From Thioclava atlantica (GTDB lineage Bacteria > Pseudomonadota > Alphaproteobacteria > Rhodobacterales > Rhodobacteraceae), in the NCBI RefSeq assembly GCF_000737065.1, contig NZ_AQRC01000006.1, forward strand, positions 1 through 64,000: a stretch of 64,000 nt of DNA, in the 5' to 3' direction. Of this stretch, positions 19,207 to 29,104 are shown piece by piece (within the stretch, counting starts at the first letter, position 1; each line of letters starts with the position of its first letter). The notes beneath the pieces were generated by a model. That model made no database searches. It saw nothing but the letters and a program-made list of their open reading frames with translations, and was not told the DNA's origin. Made by a program: the position numbers and the translations under genes.

Positions 19207-19240
19207 AAACGGGGGCCTTTCGGCCCCCGTTTTCTTTTTC
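19207..19240. terminator. Bidirectional Rho-independent terminator between the 42-residue gene and infB
   Basis: Stem cgggggcc (19210-19217) pairs perfectly with ggcccccg (19222-19229) around a tttc loop and is extended by AAA/TTT. It is flanked by a T run on the plus strand (tttctttttc) and an A run on the other side. It lies between convergent genes and can serve both. Confidence 0.9.
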
Positions 19241-19254
19241 CGTGGCGGTCGGGA

Positions 19255-21780
19255 TCAGAGCGTGCGCTCGATCTCCTCGCGCTCGAAGATCTCGATGACA
19301 TCGCCGGGGCGGATATCGTCGTAATTCTCGAACGCCATACCGCATTCCTGACCCGAGATGACTTCCTTCACCTCGTCCTTGAAGCGCTTGAGCGTCTTGA
19401 GCGTTCCTTCGTGGATCACCACGTCGTCGCGCAGCAGACGCACGCCGGCGGAACGCCGCGCCACGCCTTCGGTAACAAGACAGCCCGCGACCTTGCCGAC
19501 GCCGGTGACCTTGAAGACCTCCTTGATCTGCGCATAGCCGATGAAGCGCTCGCGGATCTCGGCCGAGAGAAGGCCGGAGGCGGCCGCTTTGATGTCGTCC
19601 ACCAGATCGTAGATGATCGAGTAGTAGCGGATCTCGACGCCCTTCTGGTTCGCGGAATTGCGCGCAGGCGCGTTGGCGCGGACGTTGAAGCCGATGACCG
19701 GCGCGTTCGACGCCTCGGCCAGCGTGATGTCGGATTCGGTGATGGCGCCCACCCCCGAATGGATCACGCGCACGCGGACCTCTTCGTTGCCGACCTTCTC
19801 GAGCGCCTGAACGATCGCCTCGGTCGAGCCCTGCACGTCCGCCTTCACGATGACCTGCAGCTCGGTCACGCTCTCGTCGGCCTTGGCCTTCGCCATCAGC
19901 TGTTCGAGCGTGGTCGCGGCACCGGCGGCGGCGCGCTTGTCCTTCGCGGCCTGCTCGCGATACTCGGCGATCTCGCGGGCCTGCGCCTCGGTCTCGACGA
20001 CGTTGAGCACGTCGCCCGCCTCGGGCGTGCCGTTGAGGCCCAGAACCTCGACCGGAACCGACGGGCCGGCATCCTCGACGCGCTCACCCTTGTCGTTGAT
20101 CAGCGCACGGACCTTGCCCCACTGCTCGCCGACGACGAAGATGTCGCCCCGATGCAGCGTGCCGTGCTGGACGAGAACCGTCGCGACCGGGCCGCGGCCC
20201 ACGTCGAGCTTGGCCTCGATCACCGCGCCTTGCGCCGCGCGCTCGGGGTTCGCCTTGAGTTCGAGCAGTTCGGCCTGAAGCGCGATCGCTTCGAGCAGCT
20301 CGTCGAGCCCCTTGCCGGTCTTGGCCGAAACCTCGACGTCCTGCACGTCGCCCGACATCTCTTCGACGACGACCTCGTGCTGGAGAAGCTCGGTGCGGAC
20401 CTTCTGCGGGTTCGCGTCGGGCTTGTCGCATTTGTTGATCGCGACGATCATCGGCACCTTCGCCGCCTTGGCGTGGTTGATCGCCTCGATGGTCTGCGGC
20501 ATCACCGAATCGTCGGCCGCAACGACGAGCACCACGATATCGGTGACGTTCGCACCGCGTGCACGCATCGAGGTGAAGGCCGCGTGGCCGGGCGTGTCGA
20601 GGAAGGTCAGCGTCGCGCCGCTCTCGGCCTGCACCTGGTAGGCGCCGATATGCTGCGTGATGCCGCCAGCCTCGCCGGAGACCACATTGGCGTGGCGAAG
20701 CGCGTCGAGCAGCGAGGTCTTGCCGTGGTCGACATGGCCCATGATCGTGATGATCGGCGGACGCGACTCAAGGTCTTCGGGATTGTCGTCAACCGTATTG
20801 ATGACCTGCTCCACATCCGCATCCGACACGCGCACGGCCTTGTGGCCGAATTCTTCGATCACCAGTTCCGCGGTGTCGGCGTCGAGGGTCTGGTTGGCCG
20901 TGACCATCATGCCCATCTTCATCAGCGACTTGACCACGTCGGCGCCGCGTTCGGCCATCCGGTTCGCCAGTTCGGAGACCATGATGGTCTCGGGCAGCTG
21001 GACTTCGCGCGATTGCTTCTCGGCGCGGTTCGCACCGCCCATCGCCTTCTGACGCTGGCGTTCCTGCTTGCGCTTCATCGCGGCGAGCGAGCGTTGACGA
21101 CCTTCGCCACCCGCGAGCGCGTCGCTCAGCGAGAGCTTGCCCGAGCGGCGGTTGCCGGCATCCTTGCCCTTGCCGCCGCGGGTGTCGCGCTCGTTGCGGG
21201 TATCGCGCTCGCGATCCGTCTTGCGCGGACCGGAAGAGGCGACGCCCTTGGTTTCGGCGCGCACGGCAGCGGCCTCGACGGCGGCCTGATCGACCGGCTC
21301 GTCCTTCTTCGGCCCGCCCTTGCGGATCTCTTCCTTCTTCTTGTCGCGCAGCTCGGCCTCGCGCTTCTTGCGCTCGTCCTCTTCCGCCTTCGCCTTCAGC
21401 GCGGCTTCGCGCTCGCGCTCTTCGCGTTCCTTGGCCTCGGCCTCGGCGCGACGGCGATCGCGTTCCTCCTCGCGGGCCTTTTCCTCGGCCTCGCGGGCGG
21501 CGGCCTCTTCGACCTCGCGCGCTTTCGCTGCCTGAAGCGCCTTCAGGCGACGCTCCATCTCGGCATCCGAGATCCCGGCCGGGCGTTTCGAAGGGTCACC
21601 GAGCGCAGGTTTTCCGCCCGCGGACTTTCCAGCCCCGGCTCCCGGCTTGTTCAAGATCCGCTTCTTGCCCTTCGTCTCGACCACGACGTTCTTCGTGCGC
21701 CCGTGGGAGAAGCTCTGCTTCACCTGCCCGGGGCGCGAACCGCCAAGTCCGAGAGTCTTTTTGCCGTCCGTATCGCTCAT
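19255..21780 (-). CDS. infB: Translation initiation factor IF-2
   Basis: An 841-residue IF-2, the GTPase that places initiator tRNA on the 30S subunit. The N-terminal third is a charged, low-complexity Glu/Lys/Arg/Ala region, as is normal for the factor. The G domain starts near residue 345 with [16 protein letters not shown] and includes [15 protein letters not shown] and NKCDKP. Two beta-barrel and C-terminal domains follow, ending [16 protein letters not shown]. The start overlaps the stop of the ylxR gene by ATGA, and the gene is the last of a rimP-nusA-ylxR-infB operon. A strong terminator lies downstream. Confidence 0.98.
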   Translation of the reverse strand: MSDTDGKKTLGLGGSRPGQVKQSFSHGRTKNVVVETKGKKRILNKPGAGAGKSAGGKPALGDPSKRPAGISDAEMERRLKALQAAKAREVEEAAAREAEEKAREEERDRRRAEAEAKEREEREREAALKAKAEEDERKKREAELRDKKKEEIRKGGPKKDEPVDQAAVEAAAVRAETKGVASSGPRKTDRERDTRNERDTRGGKGKDAGNRRSGKLSLSDALAGGEGRQRSLAAMKRKQERQRQKAMGGANRAEKQSREVQLPETIMVSELANRMAERGADVVKSLMKMGMMVTANQTLDADTAELVIEEFGHKAVRVSDADVEQVINTVDDNPEDLESRPPIITIMGHVDHGKTSLLDALRHANVVSGEAGGITQHIGAYQVQAESGATLTFLDTPGHAAFTSMRARGANVTDIVVLVVAADDSVMPQTIEAINHAKAAKVPMIVAINKCDKPDANPQKVRTELLQHEVVVEEMSGDVQDVEVSAKTGKGLDELLEAIALQAELLELKANPERAAQGAVIEAKLDVGRGPVATVLVQHGTLHRGDIFVVGEQWGKVRALINDKGERVEDAGPSVPVEVLGLNGTPEAGDVLNVVETEAQAREIAEYREQAAKDKRAAAGAATTLEQLMAKAKADESVTELQVIVKADVQGSTEAIVQALEKVGNEEVRVRVIHSGVGAITESDITLAEASNAPVIGFNVRANAPARNSANQKGVEIRYYSIIYDLVDDIKAAASGLLSAEIRERFIGYAQIKEVFKVTGVGKVAGCLVTEGVARRSAGVRLLRDDVVIHEGTLKTLKRFKDEVKEVISGQECGMAFENYDDIRPGDVIEIFEREEIERTL

Positions 21781-22406
21781 GCCGTCTTCGTATCCTTCAT
21801 GGCGGTCTGGCCGCCGTCCTGCTTGCGCAATCCCGCAAGCCTCGATGCGTCTTCAATCACGCGCGGGGTGAGGCCACCAGCTGCAAGCGCGCCGTGTATC
21901 GCACGATCGCGCCCGAATGCCAAACCCAATTCCTGAGAGGTGAGGCAGCCGAACCATCGTCCGCCCTCGGGCGTCCACAGCTTGCCCTTGCCCCTGTCCG
22001 AGCCGTCACTCGCCTGAAGCAGCACTTTTGCGCGCCCTTCGGCCAGCCAGCCCTTGACCTTTTCGAAGCCGACAACCGCCTTGCCGGCCTTCCGCTCCAG
22101 AGAAATAAGCTCTACGACGCGCGCGGCAAGGGCCTGTTCGACCATTTCCACCAGATTTTCCGGGGTTTTCGCCGGCGCCTTGGCGCCCCGGGCGAAAAGT
22201 CCCTTCTTCATCGCGGTCTCGATGGTGCCGCGATCCGCGGTGACCCAGATCCCCCGGCCGGGCAGCTTGCCCACCACGTCCGGGTAGATCAAGCCATCCG
22301 GGCCGAGCACGAAACGGATGAGCCCAGCCTTCGGCTGAACATCGCCGGTGACGATGCAGCGCCGTTCGGACTCATCCCTATCTTTCGGCTTTCCGCCGCG
22401 ACTCAT
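21777..22406 (-). CDS. ylxR: YlxR-family RNA-binding protein
   Basis: A 209-residue protein with an N-terminal YlxR/DUF448 domain ([20 protein letters not shown], then [14 protein letters not shown]) and a C-terminal half resembling a ribosomal L7Ae-type fold ([21 protein letters not shown], then [15 protein letters not shown]). The fused two-domain form is the common alphaproteobacterial version. YlxR proteins bind RNA; the Bacillus homologue RnpM interacts with RNase P. It sits between nusA (28 bases upstream) and infB (four-base overlap), the usual order. The ATG at 22406 is chosen because the domain begins there; the longer frame overlaps nusA. Confidence 0.92.
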   Translation of the reverse strand: MSRGGKPKDRDESERRCIVTGDVQPKAGLIRFVLGPDGLIYPDVVGKLPGRGIWVTADRGTIETAMKKGLFARGAKAPAKTPENLVEMVEQALAARVVELISLERKAGKAVVGFEKVKGWLAEGRAKVLLQASDGSDRGKGKLWTPEGGRWFGCLTSQELGLAFGRDRAIHGALAAGGLTPRVIEDASRLAGLRKQDGGQTAMKDTKTA

Positions 22407-22434
22407 CTGCGATCCTCTCCGGTCGGGGCCGGGC

Positions 22435-24066
22435 TTACGCCTCGGCCTCCTCCTCGTTCTCTTCCGCGCCTTCCAGTTCGTCGCCCTCGGCCTCATCGGC
22501 CTCAAGCTCGGACGGGTCCACCCAGCCAAGCTGGATGCGCGCGGTCATGATCAGGGTCTGCGCCTCTTCGAGGCTGACGTCGAACTTCTCGAGCAGGCCG
22601 TCGTCCTTCACGCGCTGGCCGTCGACGGTGGTCCAGCCACCGGCAAGTTCCCAGTCCGCGCAGGTCGCGAAATCCTCGAGCGTCTTGATCCCGTCCTGGG
22701 CGAGCGCCTCGACCATTTGCGGGGTCAGCCCCTCGAACGCGATCAGGCTGTCCTCGACACCCAGCTCGCGCGCGGCTTCCAGAGCCTTGCGGTTCTGCTC
22801 CTCGATCACGTCGCGGGCGCGGGCTTGCAGCTCTTCGGCCGTGCTCTCGTCCACGCCCTCGATCGAGAGAAGCTCGTCCATGTCGACATAGGCCACTTCC
22901 TCGAGCGAGGTGAAGCCTTCGGCGACCAGAAGCTGGGCGAAGAATTCGTCCAGATCCAGCGCATCGACGAACAGCTTGGTCCGCTCGGCGAATTCGGCCT
23001 GACGGCGCGCCGACTCCTCGGCCTCGGTCAGGATGTCGATGTCGAGCCCGGTCAGCTGCGAGGCCAGACGCACGTTCTGACCGCGGCGGCCGATCGCGAG
23101 CGAGAGCTGCTCGTCGGGCACGACGACCTCGATCTTCTGCGCCTCTTCGTCGATCACGACCTTCGAGACCTCGGCCGGTTGCAGCGCGTTCACGAGGAAG
23201 GTGGCCTGATCCTCGTTCCACGGGATGATGTCGATCTTCTCGCCCTGAAGCTCGCCAACGACGGCCTGCACGCGCGAACCGCGCATGCCGACACAGGCGC
23301 CGACCGGATCGATCGAGCTGTCATGGCTGATCACGCCGATCTTGGCGCGCGACCCCGGATCACGGGCGACGGCCTTGATCTCGATGATGCCGTCATAGAT
23401 CTCCGGCACTTCCATCTTGAAGAGCTCGGCCATGAATTGCGGGTCGGTGCGGCTGAGGAAGACCTGCGGACCGCGGGTCTCGCGGCGCACATCCTTCACA
23501 TAGGCGCGGATGCGGTCATTCGGGCGATAGCTCTCGCGGCCGATCTTCTCGTTGCGGCGCAGGATCGCCTCGCCACGACCGATATCGACGATGATATTGC
23601 CGTATTCCTCGCGCTTGACGACGCCGTTGAGGATCGTGCCCACGCGGTCCTTGAACTCTTCGTACTGGCGATCGCGCTCGGCCTCGCGGACCTTCTGCAA
23701 GATCACCTGCTTGGCCGATTGCGCGGCGATCCGGCCCAGATCGACGGGCGGCACCTCGTCGACGATCTCGTCGCCGACCTGCGGGTTTTCCATGTATTGC
23801 TTGGCCTGCTCGACGGTCAGCTCGGCCTGGTAGTTCTCGAGCTCTTCGTCGGCGACGACGGTACGCACGCGGGTGAAGGTGGCCTTGCCGGTCTTGCGGT
23901 CGATCGAGACACGGATGTCCATCTCCGCGCCGTAGCGCGACTTGGCGGCCCGCGCGAGGCTCTCTTCCATCGCCTGGATCACCAGATCCGGGTCGATCAT
24001 CTTCTCGCGCGCCACCGCCTCAGCGGTCTGCAACAGTTCAAGCTGGTTGGCTGCAGTGATGGCCAT
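22435..24066 (-). CDS. nusA: Transcription elongation/termination factor NusA
   Basis: A 543-residue NusA. The N-terminal RNA-polymerase-binding domain (NQLELLQTAEAVAREKMIDP) is followed by an S1 domain, two KH domains (ACVGMRGSRVQAVVGEL and LSLAIGRRGQNVRLASQL) and two C-terminal acidic helix-hairpin repeats (about 365-520). It ends in an acidic tail (DEAEGDELEGAEENEEEAEA), as in other proteobacteria with the extended form. It controls pausing, termination and antitermination. The start at 24066 (MAITAANQLE) is one base from the stop of rimP, consistent with coupled translation in the rimP-nusA-ylxR-infB operon. Confidence 0.97.
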   Translation of the reverse strand: MAITAANQLELLQTAEAVAREKMIDPDLVIQAMEESLARAAKSRYGAEMDIRVSIDRKTGKATFTRVRTVVADEELENYQAELTVEQAKQYMENPQVGDEIVDEVPPVDLGRIAAQSAKQVILQKVREAERDRQYEEFKDRVGTILNGVVKREEYGNIIVDIGRGEAILRRNEKIGRESYRPNDRIRAYVKDVRRETRGPQVFLSRTDPQFMAELFKMEVPEIYDGIIEIKAVARDPGSRAKIGVISHDSSIDPVGACVGMRGSRVQAVVGELQGEKIDIIPWNEDQATFLVNALQPAEVSKVVIDEEAQKIEVVVPDEQLSLAIGRRGQNVRLASQLTGLDIDILTEAEESARRQAEFAERTKLFVDALDLDEFFAQLLVAEGFTSLEEVAYVDMDELLSIEGVDESTAEELQARARDVIEEQNRKALEAARELGVEDSLIAFEGLTPQMVEALAQDGIKTLEDFATCADWELAGGWTTVDGQRVKDDGLLEKFDVSLEEAQTLIMTARIQLGWVDPSELEADEAEGDELEGAEENEEEAEA

Positions 24067-24067
24067 C

Positions 24068-24649
24068 TCAGGTGTCCTCCTCGGGGGATTCGTCGATATC
24101 GTCAAAGTCGGTTTCGTCGATGCTGTCGGTGGCCTTCTTCTGGCGCAGCATTTCGGCGATGAGTTCATCGGTCAGCACGAGCTTCGCATCCGCGAGCCAG
24201 TCGAATTGCAGGCCGATCACGACCTGTTCGCCCTGTTCCTCGATCTCGATCAACACCTCGGAGCCCTCGGTGCCGCGCAGGATGCCCTTGAAGCGCTTGC
24301 GCGTGTCGATCATCTCGGAGGTTTCGATCTTGGCCTCGTAGCCTTCCCAGATGTCGAAATCCTTGAGCCGCGTCAGCGGCCGGTCGATGCCCGGCGAGGA
24401 CACTTCGAGATTGTATCTCTCCTCGATCGGGTCCTCGACGTCGAGCGCCGCCGAAACGGCGGTGGAAATCTCGGCGCAGTCATCCACGACGATCCCGCCC
24501 TCGGGACGGTCGGCCATGATCTGGAGCGTGGCGTTCTTGCCGCCCTGCAGCCGCAGCCGCACGAGCTCGAAGCCCAGCCCCTCGATCACGGGGGTGACGA
24601 TCTCGGCCAGACGCCGGTCGATGGCGGTCTTGGCGATCAGGTCGGTCAT
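24068..24649 (-). CDS. rimP: Ribosome maturation factor RimP
   Basis: A 193-residue RimP, required for maturation of the 30S subunit. The motifs [40 protein letters not shown] and [14 protein letters not shown] are diagnostic. A C-terminal acidic tail ([18 protein letters not shown]) extends beyond the core fold. It is the first gene of the operon with nusA, ylxR and infB, and a terminator hairpin separates it from the tspO gene upstream, so the operon promoter should lie between 24650 and about 24675. The start at 24649 removes an upstream in-frame stretch that reads through the terminator. Confidence 0.96.
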   Translation of the reverse strand: MTDLIAKTAIDRRLAEIVTPVIEGLGFELVRLRLQGGKNATLQIMADRPEGGIVVDDCAEISTAVSAALDVEDPIEERYNLEVSSPGIDRPLTRLKDFDIWEGYEAKIETSEMIDTRKRFKGILRGTEGSEVLIEIEEQGEQVVIGLQFDWLADAKLVLTDELIAEMLRQKKATDSIDETDFDDIDESPEEDT

Positions 24650-24674
24650 CTTTCTTTCCGATCCTTCAAAAACA

Positions 24675-24697
24675 AAAAACGGGCCCTCGCGGCCCGT
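24675..24697 (-). terminator. Rho-independent terminator between tspO and rimP
   Basis: On the minus strand acgggcc pairs with ggcccgt (24679-24685 and 24691-24697) around a gcgag loop, followed by a T-rich tract (complement of aaaaacaaaaaa). It ends the transcript of the tspO gene just before the rimP operon. Confidence 0.85.
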
Positions 24698-24788
24698 CAC
24701 ACTTTTCCGGTGGGCGTCGGGTTTGGACCCCGGCGCGCCGCTGTTGCAGGGGATATACGCTCCCGCCACGGATTCCGCAAGTCAAACT

Positions 24789-25244
24789 TCAGATGCGGTT
24801 GTCGCGCCAGACGCGCCAGTTCAGCGCGGCCGCCAGACTCAGCCAGACGAGATAGGGCAAGACCAGAAGCCCCGCGATCGGATCGAGCCTCAGGAAGGCC
24901 GCGCCCATCGCCGCCACCGCGAGCCAGAGCAGGACGAGAACCCCCATCCCCAACCCGAGCCGATGCGCGCCGAAGAAGACCGGCGTCCAGAGCGTGTTGA
25001 GCGCGATCTGCACCGCAAAGAGCGCCAGCGCGACCTGGCTCCCCTCGAGCGGAGCGACACGCGCCGCGGCATAGGCGACCGAGAGGTAGAGATAGGTCCA
25101 GGCGACGGGGAACACCCAGTTCGGCGGGGTGAAGCCTGGCTTGCGCAAATCCTCGTACCAGCGGCCCGGGCGGAAGATCACGCCGGTCGCGGCCGCCGCC
25201 GCGGAGGCCAGAAGAAACAGCAGGAAATAGCTCAGCACCATCAT
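24789..25244 (-). CDS. tspO: TspO/MBR-family tryptophan-rich sensory protein
   Basis: A 151-residue membrane protein with five predicted helices. The family signature is clear: WYEDLRKPGFTPPNWVFPVAW followed by TYLYLSVAYA, then LNTLWTPVFFGAHRL and LPYLVWLSLAAALNWRVWRDN. TspO binds porphyrins and cholesterol-like ligands; in Rhodobacter it affects photosynthesis-gene expression and tetrapyrrole export. A start one codon later (second Met) is possible. The neighbouring iminopeptidase gene, 28 bases upstream, may be co-transcribed. A terminator follows the gene. No photosynthesis genes appear in the window. Confidence 0.93.
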   Translation of the reverse strand: MMVLSYFLLFLLASAAAAATGVIFRPGRWYEDLRKPGFTPPNWVFPVAWTYLYLSVAYAAARVAPLEGSQVALALFAVQIALNTLWTPVFFGAHRLGLGMGVLVLLWLAVAAMGAAFLRLDPIAGLLVLPYLVWLSLAAALNWRVWRDNRI

Positions 25245-25271
25245 CCGGACTCCGGTCGTCTTCGCTCCGGG

Positions 25272-26243
25272 TCAGGATCTAAGCCCATCCATCGTCCGGA
25301 CAAGCCCCGCCGTGATCCCCGGCTCGCTCAGCGCATGGCCCGCCATCGGCACCAGATCGAGTTTCGCGCGCGCCCAGCCCCGCGCAAGCCGATAGGCCGA
25401 GACCGGCGGGCAGATCATGTCGAGCCGCCCCTGCACGATCACCGTCGGGATATGCTCGATCCGGGGCCGGTTGCGCAGGATCTGGTCGTCCTGCTCGAGG
25501 AAGGCGCCGTTCCGGAAATAGTGGTTCTCCAGCCGGGCGAACGCGCGGGCGTAATCGGGCGAGGCCTCGCCGGGCGGCCCGTCATAGCTCACCGAAGCGA
25601 GCGCGTTCTCCCACATCGCCCAATGCCGCGCATAGCGCGCCTCGGCCATGTAATCGCCCGAGAACAGCCGCTTGTGATAGGCGCCGATCAGATCGTGATG
25701 CTCGTCCTCCGGGATCGGCCTGCGGAAATTGGCCCAGAGATCGGGATAGAACTGCCCCGCGCCGCCACCGTAGAACCAGTCGAGCTCGGCCTTCGTCGCC
25801 AGGAACACGCCGCGCAGCACCAGCGCCTGCGCCCGGTCGGGGTGGGCCTGCGCATAAAGCAGCGCGAGGGTTGCGCCCCAGCTGCCGCCGAACACGATCC
25901 AGCTCTCGATCCCGAGCGCGGCGCGGATCTTCTCCATATCCGAAATCAGGTGCCAGGTCGTATTGGCGGTCACGCTCGCATGGGGCCGCGACAGGCCGCA
26001 GCCGCGCTGATCGAAGAGGATGATGCGGTAATGCGCGGGATCGAAGAAGCGCCGCATCGTCGGCGAACAGCCGCCCCCCGGCCCGCCATGACAGACCACC
26101 ACGGGCTGCCCCTGCGGATGGCCCGATTGCTCGACATAGAGAACATGGCCGTCGCCGACATCGATCCGGCGCTGATCGAACGGTTCGACCGGCGGGTAGA
26201 GATGCGCGCCCGATGCGCGCTTTTGCCCTGCTGTTCTGTCCAT
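25272..26243 (-). CDS. pip: Proline iminopeptidase (alpha/beta hydrolase)
   Basis: A 323-residue serine peptidase that removes N-terminal proline from peptides in the cytoplasm. The family opening [19 protein letters not shown], the oxyanion HGGPGGG, the nucleophile elbow GGSWGAT, the segment [12 protein letters not shown] and the final histidine region [12 protein letters not shown] place it in MEROPS family S33 and give the Ser-Asp-His triad. The start at 26243 fits the family; the frame runs on upstream across the promoter of ubiG. It is divergent from ubiG with 67 bases between the starts. Confidence 0.93.
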   Translation of the reverse strand: MDRTAGQKRASGAHLYPPVEPFDQRRIDVGDGHVLYVEQSGHPQGQPVVVCHGGPGGGCSPTMRRFFDPAHYRIILFDQRGCGLSRPHASVTANTTWHLISDMEKIRAALGIESWIVFGGSWGATLALLYAQAHPDRAQALVLRGVFLATKAELDWFYGGGAGQFYPDLWANFRRPIPEDEHHDLIGAYHKRLFSGDYMAEARYARHWAMWENALASVSYDGPPGEASPDYARAFARLENHYFRNGAFLEQDDQILRNRPRIEHIPTVIVQGRLDMICPPVSAYRLARGWARAKLDLVPMAGHALSEPGITAGLVRTMDGLRS

Positions 26244-26310
26244 ATCCGGACTATATAGAGCAAAGACACGGCCCGCCATGGGCGTGATGCAAATCAGTGC
26301 GAGGAGAGCG

Positions 26311-27054
26311 ATGGCAACCCCGGCAAACAGCATCGACCCGTCCGAAGTCGCGAAATTCGAGGCGATGGCGGCGGAATGGTGGGACCCGAACGGCAAGTTC
26401 AAGCCGCTGCATATGCTCAATCCCTGCCGGCTCGACTACATCACCACCCAGATCGCGACCCAGTTCGGCCGCGACCTGACGGCACCGCGCCCCTTCGAAG
26501 GCCTGCGCCTGCTCGATATCGGCTGCGGCGGCGGGCTCCTGGCCGAGCCGATGGCGCGGCTGGGCGCGACGGTCGTGGGGGCCGATGCGGCCGAGCGCAA
26601 CATCCCGGTGGCGCAGCTCCATGCCGAGCAATCGGGTCTCGAGATCGATTACCGCCATTGCGCGGCCGAGGACCTTGCCGCGCAGGGCGAGCAGTTCGAC
26701 GTGGTGCTCGCGATGGAGATCATCGAGCATGTCGCCGATCCGCAGGGCTTCGTGAACACGATCGAAAGCCTGATGAAGCCGGGCGGGCTGATGATCTGCT
26801 CGACGCTCAACCGCAATCCGAAAAGCTACATGGTCGCGATCATCGGCGCCGAGCGGGTGATGCGCTGGCTGCCGGTGGGCACGCATGAATGGTCGAAATT
26901 CATCACGCCCGACGAGCTCTACGCGCTGGCGGGAAATGCGCGCCTCGACCCGGTCGACCGCCGCGGCATGGTGTTCAACCCGTTAAGCTGGCGCTGGTCG
27001 CTTTCGGAGCGCGATCTGAGCGTGAATTACGTCATCTCCGCGGTGAAGACCTAA
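26311..27054 (+). CDS. ubiG: Ubiquinone biosynthesis O-methyltransferase UbiG
   Basis: A 247-residue SAM-dependent methyltransferase that performs both O-methylations in ubiquinone synthesis. Features are [20 protein letters not shown] and LNPCRLDYI at the N terminus, the SAM site [35 protein letters not shown] and the C-terminal [13 protein letters not shown], all typical of UbiG. The start at 26311 follows a gaggagagcg ribosome binding site; an in-frame ATG 33 bases upstream is less likely. The gene converges with mog across the first copy of a long palindromic repeat. Confidence 0.95.
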   Translation: MATPANSIDPSEVAKFEAMAAEWWDPNGKFKPLHMLNPCRLDYITTQIATQFGRDLTAPRPFEGLRLLDIGCGGGLLAEPMARLGATVVGADAAERNIPVAQLHAEQSGLEIDYRHCAAEDLAAQGEQFDVVLAMEIIEHVADPQGFVNTIESLMKPGGLMICSTLNRNPKSYMVAIIGAERVMRWLPVGTHEWSKFITPDELYALAGNARLDPVDRRGMVFNPLSWRWSLSERDLSVNYVISAVKT

Positions 27055-27061
27055 GGGGGGA

Positions 27062-27234
27062 GGGGCTCTGCCCCTCTTCGCATTCGCGAATTCACCCCGG
27101 GATATTTCGGTCAAGAGGAAGACCAAAACCTCAGCTTCCCCTTGGTCAAAATATCCCGGGGGGCCCGCAGGGCGGGGGCAGAGCCCCCTGCTCGGCCAGT
27201 ATCTGTCGCCCTCCGGCGACGGGGGCAGCGCCCC
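27062..27234. repeat. Long nested palindrome, copy 1
   Basis: The core is CCCCGGGATATTT at 27095-27107 and its exact complement AAATATCCCGGGG at 27149-27161. The space between holds an inner gaccaa/ttggtc pair. Outside the core are GC-rich self-complementary blocks, GGGGCTCTGCCCC at 27062-27074 and gggggcagagccccc at 27174-27188, with a further gggggcagcgcccc at 27221-27234. It fills the space between convergent ubiG and mog. The same architecture recurs at 42020 and 48601. Confidence 0.88.
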
Positions 27235-27236
27235 TC

Positions 27237-27773
27237 TTACTTCTTTTTCGGGCGGAACGCCTCGATCCGCGCGGGATCGGTGTCGATCCGGGCCGCGCCG
27301 ATCAGGTCGAGGCAATAGGGCACGGCGGCGAAGACCGCATCGAGGCAGGTCGCGATGGCCGAGGGCTTGCCCGGGACCATGATGATCAGCGACTTGCCCG
27401 CGATGCCCGCCGATTGGCGCGACAGGATCGCGGTGGGAACCTCGAGAAGCGAGGCGCGGCGCATCTCTTCGCCGAAGCCTGCGAGTTCCTTCTCGATCAC
27501 ATCGGCGCAGCCTTCGGGCGTCTCGTCGCGCGGCGCCGGTCCGGTGCCACCGGTCACCAGGATCAGATCGGCCTCGGCGGCAACGAGTTCGCGCAGTTTT
27601 TCGGCGACCGATTCACGCCCGTCGGGGATAATGTGACGTTCGATCTCGAGCGGCGAGGTCACCACGCCGCGCAGGTAGTCCTCGCAGCCCGGACCGCCCT
27701 TGTCCTCGTATTCGCCGCGGCTGGCGCGGTCGGAGACGGTGACGATGGCGGCCTTGGGCTGCGAGAGGCTCAT
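27237..27773 (-). CDS. mog: Molybdopterin adenylyltransferase (MogA/MoaB family)
   Basis: A 178-residue protein of the MoaB/Mog fold. The motifs are [20 protein letters not shown], the nucleotide and molybdopterin loop [19 protein letters not shown] and [11 protein letters not shown], matching Mog more closely than the gephyrin-type MoeA. It adenylates molybdopterin before metal insertion. The start ATG overlaps the stop of argG by four bases (ATGA), so it is translated from the argG transcript. No other molybdenum cofactor gene is in the window, making its pairing with argG unusual. The palindromic repeat follows the stop codon. Confidence 0.92.
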   Translation of the reverse strand: MSLSQPKAAIVTVSDRASRGEYEDKGGPGCEDYLRGVVTSPLEIERHIIPDGRESVAEKLRELVAAEADLILVTGGTGPAPRDETPEGCADVIEKELAGFGEEMRRASLLEVPTAILSRQSAGIAGKSLIIMVPGKPSAIATCLDAVFAAVPYCLDLIGAARIDTDPARIEAFRPKKK

Positions 27774-28999
27774 TTCTTCACCCGTGCGTTGCGGGTCGCG
27801 ATCAGCTTCAGGCGCAGCGCGTTGAGCTGGATGAAGCCCGCCGCATCCTTCTGATCGTAGGCGCCCGCATCTTCCTCGAAGGTGACGTGCTTCTCGGAAT
27901 AGAGCGAGGACTCCGACTGCCGCGCGACGGTCCGGGCCGCACCCTTGAAGAGCATCAGCTTCACCGTGCCGGTGACATATTCCTGCGTCTTGTCGATCAG
28001 CGCCTGCAGCGCCTCGCGCTCAGGGCTGAACCAGAAGCCGTTATAGATCAGCTCCGCATAGCGCGGCATGATCGAATCCTTCAGGTGGCCTGCGCCGCTA
28101 TCGAGCGTGATCTGTTCGATGCCGCGATGCGCCTCGAGCAGGATCGCGCCGCCGGGGGTCTCGTAGACGCCGCGCGATTTCATGCCCACGAAACGGTTTT
28201 CCACGAAATCCAGACGGCCGATGCCGTGTTTCTTGCCGTATTCGTTGAGCTTGGTGAGGATCGTCGCGGGGCTCATCGCCTCGCCATTGATCGACACCGC
28301 GTCGCCCTGTTCGAAGCCGATCTCGATATATTCGGGCTCGTCGGGGGCCTGCGTCACCGGGTCGTCGGTGCGCTGATAGACGTAATCGGGGGCCATCTCG
28401 CCCGGATCTTCCAGCACCTTGCCCTCCGACGAGGTGTGCAGCAGGTTCGCATCGACCGAGAAGGGCGCCTCGCCGCGCTTGTCCTTGGCGATCGGGATCT
28501 GGTTCGCTTCGGCGAATTCCAGCAGCTTGGTGCGCGAGGACAGATCCCATTCGCGCCACGGCGCGATCACCTTGATCGCCGGGTCGAGTGCATAGCAGGC
28601 CAGCTCGAAGCGGACCTGATCGTTGCCCTTGCCGGTCGCACCATGGGCCACCGCATCGGCACCGGTTTCCTTGGCGATCTCGACGAGGCGCTTGGAGATC
28701 AGCGGCCGCGCGATCGAGGTGCCGAGAAGGTACAGACCTTCATAGACCGCATTGGCGCGGAACATCGGGAAGACGAAGTCGCGCACGAACTCTTCGCGGA
28801 TATCCTCGATATAGATGTTCTCGGGCTTGATGCCGAGCATCTCGGCCTTCTTGCGCGCCGGGTCCAGTTCCTCGCCCTGGCCGAGATCGGCGGTGAAGGT
28901 CACGACCTCGCAGCCATATTCGGTCTGCAGCCATTTCAGGATGATCGAGGTATCGAGGCCGCCCGAATAGGCAAGCACAACTTTCTTGGGCGCGGTCAT
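27770..28999 (-). CDS. argG: Argininosuccinate synthase
   Basis: A 409-residue ArgG, which joins citrulline and aspartate with ATP in the penultimate step of arginine synthesis. The P-loop-like ATP motif is [17 protein letters not shown] near the N terminus; substrate motifs [14 protein letters not shown] and [19 protein letters not shown] follow. The length is standard. A short hairpin of terminator type lies upstream at 29058-29081, separating it from the Gly-Asn-rich protein gene. Downstream it overlaps mog by four bases. Confidence 0.97.
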   Translation of the reverse strand: MTAPKKVVLAYSGGLDTSIILKWLQTEYGCEVVTFTADLGQGEELDPARKKAEMLGIKPENIYIEDIREEFVRDFVFPMFRANAVYEGLYLLGTSIARPLISKRLVEIAKETGADAVAHGATGKGNDQVRFELACYALDPAIKVIAPWREWDLSSRTKLLEFAEANQIPIAKDKRGEAPFSVDANLLHTSSEGKVLEDPGEMAPDYVYQRTDDPVTQAPDEPEYIEIGFEQGDAVSINGEAMSPATILTKLNEYGKKHGIGRLDFVENRFVGMKSRGVYETPGGAILLEAHRGIEQITLDSGAGHLKDSIMPRYAELIYNGFWFSPEREALQALIDKTQEYVTGTVKLMLFKGAARTVARQSESSLYSEKHVTFEEDAGAYDQKDAAGFIQLNALRLKLIATRNARVKK

Positions 29000-29057
29000 T
29001 CGGCAACTCCCGTAATTTTGTTCCGCGACGGGATAGAGCGTTTTTCTGAAATGGACA

Positions 29058-29081
29058 AGGGCCGCCCAATGGACGGCCCTT
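29058..29081 (-). terminator. Possible terminator upstream of argG
   Basis: agggcc and ggccct arms (around 29058-29063 and 29075-29081, extended by imperfect pairs) enclose cgcccaatgga. On the minus strand this hairpin follows the Gly-Asn-rich protein gene, but the downstream T run is weak (ttgtccattt), so it is a tentative call. Confidence 0.45.
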
Positions 29082-29104
29082 TCCGGATCTGCATGGGGTC
29101 AGGC

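Noticed and set aside
19411-21936. A long plus-strand frame opposite infB
   Set aside because: Antisense shadow of IF-2 with the same Arg/His/Leu-rich composition; no ribosome binding site.
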